From Bradyrhizobium sp. WSM1743 (GTDB taxonomy: Bacteria; Pseudomonadota; Alphaproteobacteria; Rhizobiales; Xanthobacteraceae): a DNA stretch of 64,000 bases. The stretch lies in the NCBI RefSeq assembly GCF_000473065.1, contig NZ_AXAZ01000009.1, positions 1-64,000 of the forward strand. The letters run 5' to 3'. The position numbers and the translations under genes are program-made. Positions within the stretch are counted from its first letter, which is position 1. Each line of letters opens with the position of its first letter. This document shows positions 25,907-34,474 of the stretch, piece by piece. Under the pieces are notes generated by a model. It searched no databases. It was not told the origin of the DNA and worked only from the letters and a program-made list of their open reading frames with translations.

Positions 25907-26998
25907 ATGAAACGCCGTACATTCCTTAGGGGCGGCGCAGTCGCCGGCGCTGCCGCGCTGGTTGCTGCACCTGCGATCGCGCAGAGCGCGCCCGAGATCA
26001 AATGGCGCCTGACCTCGAGCTTCCCGAAATCGCTCGACACCATCTACGGCACGGCGCAGACGTTTGCGAAATACGTCGCTGAGGCCACCGACAACAAATT
26101 CCAGATCCAGACCTTTGCGGCCGGCGAGATCGTTCCCGGTCTTCAGGCGCTCGATGCCGTCAGCACCGCCTCGGTGGAGATGGCCCAGACGCCGCTTTAT
26201 TTCTACATCGGCAAGGAGCCGGCGCTGGCCTATGCCACCGGTGCACCGTTCGGCATGAACCATCGCCATCAGGAATCCTGGTGGCATTTCGGCGGCGGCG
26301 CTGATCTCACCAATGAGGCGCTCAAGCCTTTCAAGGCGCATGCCATCCTCTGCGGCAATTCCGGCACCCAGATGGGCGGCTGGTTTCGCAAGGAGATCAA
26401 GACCGTCGACGACCTCAAAGGTCTCAAATTCCGCATTGCAGGCATGGGCGGCCACGTGCTGGCAAGGCTCGGCGTCGTTCCGCAGCAGATCGCGGGAGGT
26501 GACGTTTATCCGGCCCTCGAGAAGGGCACGATCGATGCGGCCGAGTTCGTCGGTCCCTATGACGACGAGAAGCTCGGTTTCCAGAAGGTCGCCAAGTACT
26601 ACTATTTCCCCGGCTGGTGGGAAGGCGGCGCCATGCTGCACATGATCGTCAACGACGAGAAATGGGCTTCGCTGCCGAAGCAATATCAGGCGATCGTCAA
26701 CCAGGCGGGCTCGGCGGCCGGCGCCTGGATGCTCGAAAAATACGACAGCGTGAATCCGGCGGCGCTCAAGCGCCTGATCGCGAACGGCGCGGAGCTGAAG
26801 GCGTTCCCGCAACCGGTGCTGGAGGCCTGCTACAACGCGACCCAGGACCATCTGAACGAGCTCGCCGCCAAGAGCGACCTGTTCAAGCGGACCAAGGAGA
26901 GCCACGACGCGTATATGAAGGAGCTCCTGTTCTATACGCAGATCGCGGAGAATTATTACGACAACTATCTGCTCAGCAAGATGCGCACCAAGACCTGA
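25907..26998 (+). CDS. TRAP transporter DctP-family substrate-binding protein
   Basis: The 363-residue protein has a twin-arginine signal (MKRRTFLRGGAVAGAAALVA, APAIAQ) and a full DctP domain (IKWRLTSSFPKSLDTIYGTA, LKGLKFRIAGMGGHVLARLG, AAEFVGPYDD, VNDEKWASLPKQYQAIVNQA). It resembles the TRAP receptors for keto acids and related compounds. The Tat signal suggests export in a folded state. ATG 25907 follows GGGAGAG; the upstream extension to 25817 is not needed. No DctQ or DctM gene is adjacent, so the membrane partners must lie elsewhere. Confidence 0.9.
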   Translation: MKRRTFLRGGAVAGAAALVAAPAIAQSAPEIKWRLTSSFPKSLDTIYGTAQTFAKYVAEATDNKFQIQTFAAGEIVPGLQALDAVSTASVEMAQTPLYFYIGKEPALAYATGAPFGMNHRHQESWWHFGGGADLTNEALKPFKAHAILCGNSGTQMGGWFRKEIKTVDDLKGLKFRIAGMGGHVLARLGVVPQQIAGGDVYPALEKGTIDAAEFVGPYDDEKLGFQKVAKYYYFPGWWEGGAMLHMIVNDEKWASLPKQYQAIVNQAGSAAGAWMLEKYDSVNPAALKRLIANGAELKAFPQPVLEACYNATQDHLNELAAKSDLFKRTKESHDAYMKELLFYTQIAENYYDNYLLSKMRTKT

Positions 26999-27040
26999 GC
27001 GGAAGAATAGAGCGCGGTGTTTACGCCGCGCCCTGCTTTC

Positions 27041-27124
27041 GTAGCCCGGATGGAGCGCAAGCGTAATCCGGGTTCGTGTGTCACGATGAGCATTCCCGGA
27101 TGCGCTGCGCTCCATCCGGGCTAC
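27041..27124. repeat. REP pair (REPIN-like)
   Basis: A forward unit starts at 27041 (gtagcccggatggagcgcaa) and an inverted unit ends at 27124 (ctccatccgggctac). It lies between the convergent DctP and ABC ATPase genes and belongs to the RAYT-linked family. Confidence 0.85.
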
Positions 27125-27134
27125 AGACTATCGT

Positions 27135-27908
27135 CTACGCCGCGCCCAGTCCTAGCTTCGCATAGATCCTTCGTGCATACGCTCCAAACGCGTCGGTCGT
27201 CTTCAGCGGCAGGTCGCGCGGAAAGGGCAGGTCGATCGCGAAATAGTCGGCCATCTTCGCAGGCCCCGCGGTCAGCACGGCGCAATGCGAGGACAGGAAG
27301 ACGGCTTCCTGGATCGAATGCGTGACGAAGATGATGGTCTTGCCGCTCTCGCGCCAGATCCGCAGCATCTCCAGATTCATCTGCTCGCGCGTCAGCGCAT
27401 CCAGCGCGCCGAACGGCTCATCCATCAGGATCAGTTTTGGATCGTGAATGAAGGCGCGCGCGATCGCGGTGCGCTGCTGCATGCCGCCGGACAGCTGCTG
27501 CGGATATTTCTGCTCGGAGCCGGCGAGCCCGACGAGGTTGAGCAGGTCGCGCGCCCGCTCGCGCGCGGCCTTCATCGGCAGACCGACGATCTCGGCCGGC
27601 AGCAGCACGTTGTCCAGGATGGTCCGCCATTTCAGCAGCAGCGCCTGCTGGAACACCATGCCGATGTCGCGGGTCGGATCAAACGGGCTCTTGGCATTGC
27701 CTATCCTGACGGTGCCGCCATCGGCGCCATGCAGGCCGGCCAGGATCTTCATCACCGTGGTCTTGCCGCAGCCGGACGGGCCGACCAACGAGACGAGCTC
27801 ACCTTCAGCCACGTCCATGGTGACGTCGGACACCGCCAGGAACTCGGTGCCGCCAGAGCGATAGACCTTGCGGACGCCCTGCAGGCTGATGAACGGGTCT
27901 GAGCTCAT
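27135..27908 (-). CDS. ABC transporter ATPase, nitrate/sulfonate/taurine type
   Basis: The 257-residue ATPase has Walker A GPSGCGKTTVMKIL, the Q-loop MVFQQALLLKWRT, the signature LSGGMQQRTAIARAF, Walker B LILMDEPFGALDAL, and the H-loop FVTHSIQEA. These features are typical of the SsuB/TauB group. Its ATG overlaps the stop of the DapA-like gene in an ATGA, so it is the last gene of the five-gene operon that begins with the permease. The binding protein partner is the divergent gene at 32442. Confidence 0.9.
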   Translation of the reverse strand: MSSDPFISLQGVRKVYRSGGTEFLAVSDVTMDVAEGELVSLVGPSGCGKTTVMKILAGLHGADGGTVRIGNAKSPFDPTRDIGMVFQQALLLKWRTILDNVLLPAEIVGLPMKAARERARDLLNLVGLAGSEQKYPQQLSGGMQQRTAIARAFIHDPKLILMDEPFGALDALTREQMNLEMLRIWRESGKTIIFVTHSIQEAVFLSSHCAVLTAGPAKMADYFAIDLPFPRDLPLKTTDAFGAYARRIYAKLGLGAA

Positions 27909-28960
27909 GCCAGCCATTTGTTCAAGTTCGCGGCGATGAAGGCATCGTCGCTGAGGTCGGCGTGCTCGCGCGTGACGCGGTCGATCTCTTCTTTCTGGCC
28001 GGGGCTGAGACCTTCGTTCGGATCGAGACACCACAGGCCCCTCATCAGGCCCTGGCGCCGCAAGACCTCGTGGCAGCCGGCAATGCAGCCGTGAAAATTG
28101 TTGGCGACATCGAAGAAGGCGCTGTTGCAATCGGTGACACGGGCATCGAGCGCGAGCAGGTCGGCGGGGACGCTGTCCTTGTGCCGCGCTGCCTTGCAGC
28201 GCTCGAACTGCTTGATGGCGCTTGCGGTCCAGACCGACCAGTGGCCGAGCAGGCCACCTTTGAAATAGGTCCGCGTGGTGACGCCGTTGTCGCGGAGATC
28301 GAATGGCAGCATCAGATCGAGCAGGATGTGATCGTCATTGCCGGTGTAGAGCGCGACGCGGTCGAGCGCGCCGGCGGCTGCGACGCCGCGGAGCACGTCA
28401 AGCGTACGATAGCGGTTGAACGGCGCGATCTTGATCGCGATGACATTGTCGATCGCGGCGAAGCGCTGCCAGAAGCGGCTCGACAGGATGACGCCGCCGA
28501 CGGCCGGCTGGAGATAGAAGCCGACCAGCGGAATCTCGGCGGCCACCGCCGTGCAATGCGCGATGATCTCGTCCTCGGAGGCGCTCTTCATCGCGGCGAG
28601 GCTGAGCAGGCCGGCGTGGTAGCCGATGTCGAGGGCGGTACGGGCTTCAGTGGTTGCCTGGCTGGTTGGCCCGGCAAGGCCCGCGACCAGCGCCAGCGGC
28701 CGCTTGGTCCAGTTCGCGGCGGTCTCGGCGGCGAGCTCGAGCACGGGACGATAGAGGCCGACGTCGCGGATCGCGAACTGCGTCGTATGCACGCCGACGG
28801 CGAGGCCGCCCGCGCCGGCGTCGATGTAATAGCGCGTCAGCGCGCACTGGTGCGTCTTGTCGAGCTGGCGGTCGGCAGTGAGTGCGAGGGGATGTGCCGG
28901 CAGCACGGTGCCCTCGGCGATCAGCCTGTGGACGTCGCTGTTGATCTGGCTGTGGTGCAT
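27905..28960 (-). CDS. Dihydrodipicolinate synthase (DapA) family lyase/aldolase
   Basis: The 351-residue protein has the class I aldolase TIM-barrel layout. AHPLALTADRQLDKTHQCAL is the entry, YIDAGAGGLAVGVHTTQFAI the family's early motif, VGFYLQPAVGG holds a candidate catalytic tyrosine, and VIAIKIAPFNRYRTLDVLRG holds the Schiff-base lysine. It is longer than DapA itself (about 290), with an added C-terminal extension, so a catabolic 2-keto acid lyase or aldolase is likelier than lysine synthesis. It starts 6 bases after the GNAT stop in the operon. Confidence 0.75.
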   Translation of the reverse strand: MHHSQINSDVHRLIAEGTVLPAHPLALTADRQLDKTHQCALTRYYIDAGAGGLAVGVHTTQFAIRDVGLYRPVLELAAETAANWTKRPLALVAGLAGPTSQATTEARTALDIGYHAGLLSLAAMKSASEDEIIAHCTAVAAEIPLVGFYLQPAVGGVILSSRFWQRFAAIDNVIAIKIAPFNRYRTLDVLRGVAAAGALDRVALYTGNDDHILLDLMLPFDLRDNGVTTRTYFKGGLLGHWSVWTASAIKQFERCKAARHKDSVPADLLALDARVTDCNSAFFDVANNFHGCIAGCHEVLRRQGLMRGLWCLDPNEGLSPGQKEEIDRVTREHADLSDDAFIAANLNKWLA

Positions 28961-28966
28961 GATGTC

Positions 28967-29788
28967 CTATCCGAATTCTGGGCCGGCGACGGCGAATGGC
29001 GTTTCTTCGGCAGCGATGTTGGCAGGGCCGAACCGCATGCGCTGAAATGGCCGCTCGATGGTCCAGCCGGATGCACTCAATCCTTCCAGAAACACGGCTT
29101 GCGATGCGACGGCGTCGAGCAGGAGCGGGCTGGTCTCGGAGCGCACGATCGCGTCAACCAGGGCCAGAGCTGCCGCGGCATTGTCGGCTAATAACGGGCC
29201 GATATGGCGCGCGGTTCTGCCGTCGCGGACCAGCGCGATGCATCCGTTTGCTGAAACGATGCGTGACCCGGAGCGCTGCGCGAAGGCGGTCAGCAGAGCA
29301 GTCCGGTCGAAACCGGTTGCGCGCCGGTCGCGGGCACAAAGCGCCCCGAGCGTTGCGGCTGTTGGCACCGGCGCGGATGCCTGCGCGGATTTCACCAGCC
29401 TCAGCCGGCGCAATTGCAGGGTCGGCGTGAACCCGAGCGGCCCGTAGACGGCGGCGCCATCGGGCGTCGCATCGAGCCAGCTCGTCAGGCCATTCTTGCG
29501 CGCCGTTTCCAGGCAGGCATCGACCAGACGCGTTGCAAGGCCGCGGCGGCGGTGCGTGCCTGATACCAGCACCATGCTGAGCCAGGCGTTGTTGCCGGAA
29601 TAGGGCAAGAGGGCCGCCGTCGCGACCAGTCGCGCGCCGTCGCGAATGCCGAACACGATGCCGTCGCGCAGGAAGATGCGCCAGTCCTCTTCGGTTTGGT
29701 TCCAATGCGCTTCCGTCGACAGCGCCAGCCCGGCGATTGCATCCTGGACGTCGAGCTTAAGGACGGGCGGCCCGTCAGTAGCGTCCAT
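28967..29788 (-). CDS. GNAT-family N-acetyltransferase
   Basis: The 273-residue protein has an N-terminal GNAT domain. VATAALLPYSGNNAWLSMVL precedes the acetyl-CoA loop VSGTHRRRGLATRLVDACLE, and DATPDGAAVYGPLGFTPTLQ follows. A second, less conserved domain fills the C-terminal half (PFQRMRFGPANI), as in two-domain GNATs such as the YitH-type proteins. Its start overlaps the end of the epimerase gene by 14 bases, showing tight coupling. The acetyl acceptor is unknown; it may modify a compound handled by the neighbouring enzymes. Confidence 0.75.
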   Translation of the reverse strand: MDATDGPPVLKLDVQDAIAGLALSTEAHWNQTEEDWRIFLRDGIVFGIRDGARLVATAALLPYSGNNAWLSMVLVSGTHRRRGLATRLVDACLETARKNGLTSWLDATPDGAAVYGPLGFTPTLQLRRLRLVKSAQASAPVPTAATLGALCARDRRATGFDRTALLTAFAQRSGSRIVSANGCIALVRDGRTARHIGPLLADNAAAALALVDAIVRSETSPLLLDAVASQAVFLEGLSASGWTIERPFQRMRFGPANIAAEETPFAVAGPEFG

Positions 29789-30812
29789 CGCGCACCTCGT
29801 ATTTGGTGGGTTTGCCGAGGCTCGGCATGGCCCGAGAGACCCAATCCGCGGTCCAGGCGATCAGCTGCTCGGTGTCGACCACCGGCAGGCCGAACAGCTC
29901 GACCGCCTTGGTCGTGTCGGTCAGCCATGCCGTCGGCTCTTCCTTGCCCGTCAGCACCGGCGCGCGGCCGAACCTTGCGCCAAACTTCTGGGCGAGATCG
30001 CGCACCGCCAAAATCTCGTTGCCGCTGACATTGATCGGCGAGGTCGGCATCGTGCAATGGGCGAGGCAGCGCAGCGCTTGTGCCGACGCATCACCCTGCC
30101 AGATGAAATTGACATGGCCGAGGCTGACATCGATCGGCGTGCCCGTCAGCACCTTGGTGGCGATATCGTGCAGCACGCCGTAGCGCATGTCGATCGCGTA
30201 ATTGAGGCGGAACAGCCGGCCCGGCGTGCCGAACTTGCGCGAAAAATATTCGAACATCCGCTCGCGGCCGACGCAGGACTGGGCGTATTCGCCGGGCGGA
30301 TTCGGCGCCATCTCCTCGGTCGCGCCTTTGCCGTCGACGGGGACGAACGGATAGACGCAGCCGGTCGAGAACGCCACGATGCGCGAGGACGGGAACGCCT
30401 GCGCGACCAGCGCCGGCACGTGGGCGTTCATCGCCCAGGTCAGCGACAGATCGCCCTCGGCGCCGAACTTGCGGCCGGCCATGAAGATGATGTTCGGTAC
30501 CTTCGGCAGCGCCGCAATCGCCTTCTCGTCCATCAGGTCGCAATTGATGGTCTCGACGCCGCGGGCCTGCAGCCAATCCTTCACGCTCGGGTCGCTGAAG
30601 CGCGCGACGCCGATGATGCGGCGGTCCGGCACGGCGGCTTTCGCGAGCCCCGCCAGTGTCGGGCCCATCTTGCCGGCGACGCCGAGGATCATGATATCGC
30701 CTTCGACCTTCGTGAGGTCGTCGACCAGCGCCTGCGTCGGCCGGCACAAGAGCTCGTCGAGCGCAGCGATGTCAGGAATGGTCTTTGGCAGCGTCTGGCG
30801 GGTGAGCAGCAT
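29775..30812 (-). CDS. NAD-dependent epimerase/dehydratase family protein
   Basis: The 345-residue protein has a Rossmann loop after an N-terminal extension (IMILGVAGKMGPTLAGLAKA, GxxGxxG). Extended-SDR features follow, including FSTGCVYPF and INVSGNEILAVRDLAQKFGA. The catalytic YxxxK motif is altered: the tyrosine is present in GEYAQSCVGRERMFEY but the lysine position is a cysteine. Activity may therefore differ from classical sugar epimerases. It lies 26 bases after the permease gene in the operon and probably processes the imported compound. Confidence 0.75.
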   Translation of the reverse strand: MLLTRQTLPKTIPDIAALDELLCRPTQALVDDLTKVEGDIMILGVAGKMGPTLAGLAKAAVPDRRIIGVARFSDPSVKDWLQARGVETINCDLMDEKAIAALPKVPNIIFMAGRKFGAEGDLSLTWAMNAHVPALVAQAFPSSRIVAFSTGCVYPFVPVDGKGATEEMAPNPPGEYAQSCVGRERMFEYFSRKFGTPGRLFRLNYAIDMRYGVLHDIATKVLTGTPIDVSLGHVNFIWQGDASAQALRCLAHCTMPTSPINVSGNEILAVRDLAQKFGARFGRAPVLTGKEEPTAWLTDTTKAVELFGLPVVDTEQLIAWTADWVSRAMPSLGKPTKYEVRDGRY

Positions 30813-30838
30813 GGATTTGGTCCTTAGTTCTGCCGTTG

Positions 30839-31609
30839 TCAGGTCTGTCTTGCGTCGCCGACCACGAACATGCGTTCGAGGGCGAGCACCAGGCCGTAGA
30901 GTGCGACGCCAAGCAGCGTCAGCAGCACGACCGCCATCACCATCGCGGGCGTATCGAGCGAGGACTGCACCTGGATCATGAGGTAGCCAAGCCCGCGCTC
31001 GGAGGCGATGAACTCGCCGACGATGGCGCCGGCGACCGCGAGGATGGCGCCGACCTTCATGCCGGAGAACACGTAAGGCAGCGATCCCGGCAGCTGGATC
31101 TTGCGGAACAGCGTCCAGCGCGAGCCGCGCAGCGATTTGACGAGATCGAGCAGGTCAGGCTCGACCTCGCGCAAGCCGCGCGCGGTGGTGAGCAGGATCG
31201 GGAAGAAGCAGATGCTGAAGGCGATCAGGATGTTCGGCACGATGCCGTAGGAGAACCAGACGATGAAGAGCGGGCCGAGCGCGACTTTCGGAATCATGTT
31301 CAGCGTCACGAACAGCGGTAGCAGCACGAGGCTCAGCAGCGGCGCCCAGCTGAAGATCACCGCGAGCGCGACGCCGACGAATGCGCCGAGTGCGAAGCCG
31401 CCGAGGATCTCGATCGCCGTCACCAGCGTGTTGGCGCCCCAGGCGTAGCCTGTGGTCCCCAGTGTTTGAATTGTCGCGAGCGGCGAGGGCAGGATGAATT
31501 TCGGCACGTGGAAGGCGTCGACCGCAACCTGCCACAGAACGAGCACGGCGAGATGCACGATCAGGATGATCGCAAAGCTGCGCGAGCTGCGTGCGCTGTC
31601 TCCTGCCAC
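30839..31609 (-). CDS. ABC transporter permease, nitrate/sulfonate/taurine type
   Basis: This permease has about 256 residues and six predicted membrane helices (RSFAIILIVHLAVLVLWQVA, LGAFVGVALAVIFSWAPLLS, ILIAFSICFFPILL among them). The EAA-like cytoplasmic loop is VEPDLLDLVKSLRGSRWTLF before RKIQLPGSLPYVFSGMKVG. GTG 31609 is chosen because AGGGAG lies six bases upstream and the length is then normal; a TTG at 31681 would add 24 residues overlapping the operator. It is the first gene of the operon and pairs with the ATPase at 27135. Confidence 0.85.
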   Translation of the reverse strand: MAGDSARSSRSFAIILIVHLAVLVLWQVAVDAFHVPKFILPSPLATIQTLGTTGYAWGANTLVTAIEILGGFALGAFVGVALAVIFSWAPLLSLVLLPLFVTLNMIPKVALGPLFIVWFSYGIVPNILIAFSICFFPILLTTARGLREVEPDLLDLVKSLRGSRWTLFRKIQLPGSLPYVFSGMKVGAILAVAGAIVGEFIASERGLGYLMIQVQSSLDTPAMVMAVVLLTLLGVALYGLVLALERMFVVGDARQT

Positions 31610-31677
31610 CGACTGCTCCCTGTTGCTGGCAACCACCCTGCCGCGGGTCGCAAGCCTAGTCGTCCTTGAGGGAAGTT

Positions 31678-31693
31678 TCAACCAGTTGGTTGA
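31678..31693. promoter_or_regulatory. Candidate TetR operator upstream of the permease operon
   Basis: A perfect inverted repeat, TCAACCA-GT-TGGTTGA, lies directly between the TetR stop codon and the permease gene. On the minus strand its end overlaps a possible -35 (TTGAAA), 17 bases before TAGGCT. The 14-base core CAACCAGTTGGTTG matches the site upstream of the TetR gene at 11 of 14 positions. Confidence 0.6.
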
Positions 31694-32341
31694 TTATGGC
31701 CGGAGCGACTGCAGCACGAGGTCGGCGACGTGCCGGCGCCGGGCGCGCCGCTGGGCGCGGCTCGACAGATCCTTGCCGAAGATCGCCGACAGCGTCGGCG
31801 TGTTGGAGAAGAAGAAATAGCTGAGGCCCGCAATCGAGATATAGAGCTGGACGGGATCGATCCCGTTGCGGAATACGCCCGAGCGCACCCCCTCGTTGAG
31901 GATGTGGGACACGCTTTTGACGAGCGGTGAGTGCATCGCTTCCAGCCGGGTCGAGCCGCGGACGTGGCGCGCGCCGCCGCGGTTCTCGTCGTTCAAAAGC
32001 ACGATGAAATCAGGGTTTGCAGCCAGATGATCGAACGAAGCTTCGATCAGCTTGCGGATCGCCTTCTCCGGCGGCAGGCCCTCGAGATTGAGCCTGCGCT
32101 CCTGCTCGCGGATGTCCTCGTAGACCCATTCGAGCACGGCGAGGTACAGCGCGTCCTTGTCGCCGAAATAGTGATAGACGAGCTGCTTGTTGACGCCGGC
32201 ACGCTCGGCGATCTCGTCGACGCGGGCGCCCGCAAGGCCGTGCCGGGCGAATTCCTGGCGCGCCGCGGTCAGCAGCTTCTTGCGGGTGGCGACGGGGTCG
32301 CGGCGCTGCGGCACGGTGTCGCCAGATCGTTTTGCAGGCAT
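31694..32341 (-). CDS. TetR-family transcriptional regulator
   Basis: This 215-residue protein has an N-terminal TetR helix-turn-helix: KLLTAARQEFARHGLAGARV, then EIAERAGVNKQLVYHYFGDK. The C-terminal ligand domain (EGLPPEKAIRKLIEASFDHL, SISHILNEG-like region) is of the RutR/TetR_C type. ATG 32341 is chosen; a TTG at 32362 would overlap the operator. It sits between the operon it probably represses (permease onward) and the divergent binding protein, with operator-like palindromes on both sides. The ligand is probably the transported compound or a product of it. Confidence 0.85.
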   Translation of the reverse strand: MPAKRSGDTVPQRRDPVATRKKLLTAARQEFARHGLAGARVDEIAERAGVNKQLVYHYFGDKDALYLAVLEWVYEDIREQERRLNLEGLPPEKAIRKLIEASFDHLAANPDFIVLLNDENRGGARHVRGSTRLEAMHSPLVKSVSHILNEGVRSGVFRNGIDPVQLYISIAGLSYFFFSNTPTLSAIFGKDLSSRAQRRARRRHVADLVLQSLRP

Positions 32342-32344
32342 TTC

Positions 32345-32361
32345 CAACCAAACAGTTGACA
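32345..32361. promoter_or_regulatory. Candidate TetR operator and promoter of the binding-protein gene
   Basis: The complement of 32345-32358 reads CAACTGTTTGGTTG, resembling the operator at 31678-31693. It overlaps TTGACA (32356-32361), a good -35 for the plus-strand binding-protein gene, with TTGCAT 17 bases further. It lies immediately upstream of the TetR ATG on the other strand, so autorepression is also plausible. Confidence 0.5.
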
Positions 32362-32441
32362 AGTGAAGGGCAGGCTTGTTGCATTGGTATCCTCACAAGG
32401 GGAGAGCGACAAGCCGGGTCGCGGCAACGAGGAGAGATGCG

Positions 32442-33458
32442 ATGAAGCGTTTGCAGGCGGCGGGCTCGGCCCTGGTAATGGCCTTGGGGCTCGGTGTGTC
32501 GGCGGTGCCCGCGCATGCGGGAGAGGCGGTCAATCTGATCCTGAACTGGACGCCGACAGCCGACCACTCGCCGTATTATTACGCCAAGGCGCAGGGCTGG
32601 TACGAGAAGGCGGGCATCGACCTCACCATCGAGACTGGCAAGGGCTCCGGCGTCTCCGCGGCCAAGGTCGGCTCGGGCGGCTCGCCGTTCGGCGTCGCCG
32701 ATCTCGCCACCATGCTGGTGGCCAAGAGCAAGGGCGCCGACACGGTTGCGGTGATGAGCGTCTATGCCAATACCGGCCAGACCTTCTACTGGCTGAAGAG
32801 CTATGGCGTGAACGGGGTGAAGGATTTCGCCGGCCACAAGATCGGCAATCCGCCGGGCGATGCCTCGCGCGTGATGTGGCCGGCGTTCGCCAAGGCGGCA
32901 GGGCTTGCGCCCGACTCCGTCGGCTTCGTCAATGTCGGACCGACCGCGAAGATCGCGGCGCTGAAGAGCCACACCGTCGATATCATCAGCGACTTCTACA
33001 ACGAGCACGACCTGAAGGTGATCGAGTTCGGGCCCGATCTCGGCTACGTCAACTGGAAGGACATCGGGCTCAACCCTTACGGCAATTCGCTGATCGTCAA
33101 TGGCGCTTACTTGCAGAAGAATCCGAAGGTCGTCGAAGACTTCGTGCGCGTCACGCAGAAGGCCTTTGCGGCCTGCGTTGCCGACGTCACGCCGTGCCTG
33201 AAGGCGCTGCTCGACCAGGTCTCCGGCCTCGACAAGGAGAACCAGGAGCGCCAGTGGGAGCGCATCAAGTTCCTGATGACCGACGAGTTCACGACCACCA
33301 AGGGTCTCGGCTGGATCGAGGGCGAGCGGATGAAGAAGGACTACGAGCTAGTCCAGACCTATCTCGGCATGGAGAAGCCGTTCGACGTGACGACGGCGTT
33401 CACGACCAGGATGCTCGATCCCAGCATCAAGATGGATGCGAGCAAGGTGAAGAAGTAG
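32442..33458 (+). CDS. ABC transporter substrate-binding protein (NMT1/THI5-like)
   Basis: The 338-residue periplasmic protein has a signal peptide (MKRLQAAGSALVMALGLGVS, AVPAHA). An NMT1-like domain follows: VNLILNWTPTADHSPYYYAK, then GWYEKAGIDLTIETGKGSG and VGSGGSPFGVADLATMLVAK. The family binds pyrimidine precursors, sulfonates, nitrate-like or aromatic compounds; the ligand cannot be told from sequence. GAGGAGAG upstream supports ATG 32442. It is divergent from TetR and completes the transporter formed with the permease and ATPase of the opposite strand. Confidence 0.85.
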   Translation: MKRLQAAGSALVMALGLGVSAVPAHAGEAVNLILNWTPTADHSPYYYAKAQGWYEKAGIDLTIETGKGSGVSAAKVGSGGSPFGVADLATMLVAKSKGADTVAVMSVYANTGQTFYWLKSYGVNGVKDFAGHKIGNPPGDASRVMWPAFAKAAGLAPDSVGFVNVGPTAKIAALKSHTVDIISDFYNEHDLKVIEFGPDLGYVNWKDIGLNPYGNSLIVNGAYLQKNPKVVEDFVRVTQKAFAACVADVTPCLKALLDQVSGLDKENQERQWERIKFLMTDEFTTTKGLGWIEGERMKKDYELVQTYLGMEKPFDVTTAFTTRMLDPSIKMDASKVKK

Positions 33459-33492
33459 GGCGCACGCCGCAGCGCCCGCCCCACACACCGGT

Positions 33493-33593
33493 GTCATGCC
33501 CCGGCTTGACCGGGGCATCCAGTACGCCGCGGCCTTTCCGCGAATCACGACTGTCTCGGAGTACTGGATCGCCCGGCCAAGCCGGGCGATGAC
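33493..33593. repeat. Inverted repeat (gtcatgccccggc family)
   Basis: Left arm gtcatgccccggcttgaccg and right arm ending ggccaagccgggcgatgac are partly complementary, with inner arms atccagtac and gtactggat. It fills most of the 296-base gap between the binding-protein gene and minC and may serve as a terminator. No gene is seen in the gap. Confidence 0.7.
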
Positions 33594-33754
33594 AGGCGTG
33601 TGCGGGGCGAGTGCGCCCGTTCAACGCTTGTCCAAACCGATCGCGAGGCCAGCGCACCCCATCTCCCCACGTAACCCCACGGAGACATTAACTCGTCGTT
33701 AACCATATCCGCCGCATCGTTAACCATTCAATAACAGGGAACGAGTCGGCCGCT

Positions 33755-34453
33755 ATGGAGGCTGCAGCAAAAGTCCAACGTCAAATGGTGCGCCTGCGCG
33801 GGCGCTCCTATGTGGCTTTCGTGTTCACGCCGACGGTTCCGGTCCAGGACTGGCTGCATGAGATCGACGCCACCATCGCGCGGTCGCCGGGCTTCTTCGC
33901 CGGCCGGCCCGTGGTGATCGATCTGTCCTCGGTCGACCTCAGCCAGGCCGGTATCGGCCATCTGCTCACCAGCCTTCAGGACCGCAACATTCGCGTGCTC
34001 GGCATCGAGGGCGTGGAGGAGGGAAGGCTGACCCCGGTGATGCCGCCACTCCTGTCGGGCGGGCGCAGCTGCGTGGTCGAGCCGAGCGCGCCGAAGAAGG
34101 CCGAAGTGAAGGCTGAGACCAAGCCGACGTCGCTGCTGCTCGAAACCCCAGTGCGGTCGGGCCAGACCGTGATCTTCCCCGAAGGCGACGTCACCATTCT
34201 CGGCTCGGTCGGCTCCGGCGCCGAGGTCGTCGCCGGCGGCTCGATCCACGTCTACGGCGCGCTGCGCGGCCGCGCCATGGCGGGCGTGAACGGACACACG
34301 AGCGCGCGCATCTATTGCCAGAAGATCGAAGCCGAACTGCTTGCAATCGATGGGTTTTATCAGACCGCCGACGACATCGACGAGGCCCTGCGCGGCAAGC
34401 CGGCGCAGGCCTGGCTGCAGGGGAATACCATGCGAATTACAGCACTGAACTGA
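33755..34453 (+). CDS. minC: Septum site-determining protein MinC
   Basis: The 232-residue protein has the MinC N domain (about 8-105, VRLRGRSYVAFVFTPTVPVQ, VVIDLSSVDLSQ) that blocks FtsZ polymerisation. The C-terminal beta-helix follows (about 130-230, PVRSGQTVIFPEGDVTILGS, SGAEVVAGGSIHVYGALRGR, MAGVNGH), which binds MinD. Together these prevent division at the poles. It begins the minCDE operon, 21 bases before minD. The length is normal. Confidence 0.95.
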   Translation: MEAAAKVQRQMVRLRGRSYVAFVFTPTVPVQDWLHEIDATIARSPGFFAGRPVVIDLSSVDLSQAGIGHLLTSLQDRNIRVLGIEGVEEGRLTPVMPPLLSGGRSCVVEPSAPKKAEVKAETKPTSLLLETPVRSGQTVIFPEGDVTILGSVGSGAEVVAGGSIHVYGALRGRAMAGVNGHTSARIYCQKIEAELLAIDGFYQTADDIDEALRGKPAQAWLQGNTMRITALN

Positions 34454-34474
34454 CCAGCAAAGGAGACATTTCAG

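Noticed and set aside
27962..29191. 409-codon plus-strand frame across the DapA-like and GNAT genes
   Set aside because: It covers two well-supported genes on the other strand and has no recognisable domain.
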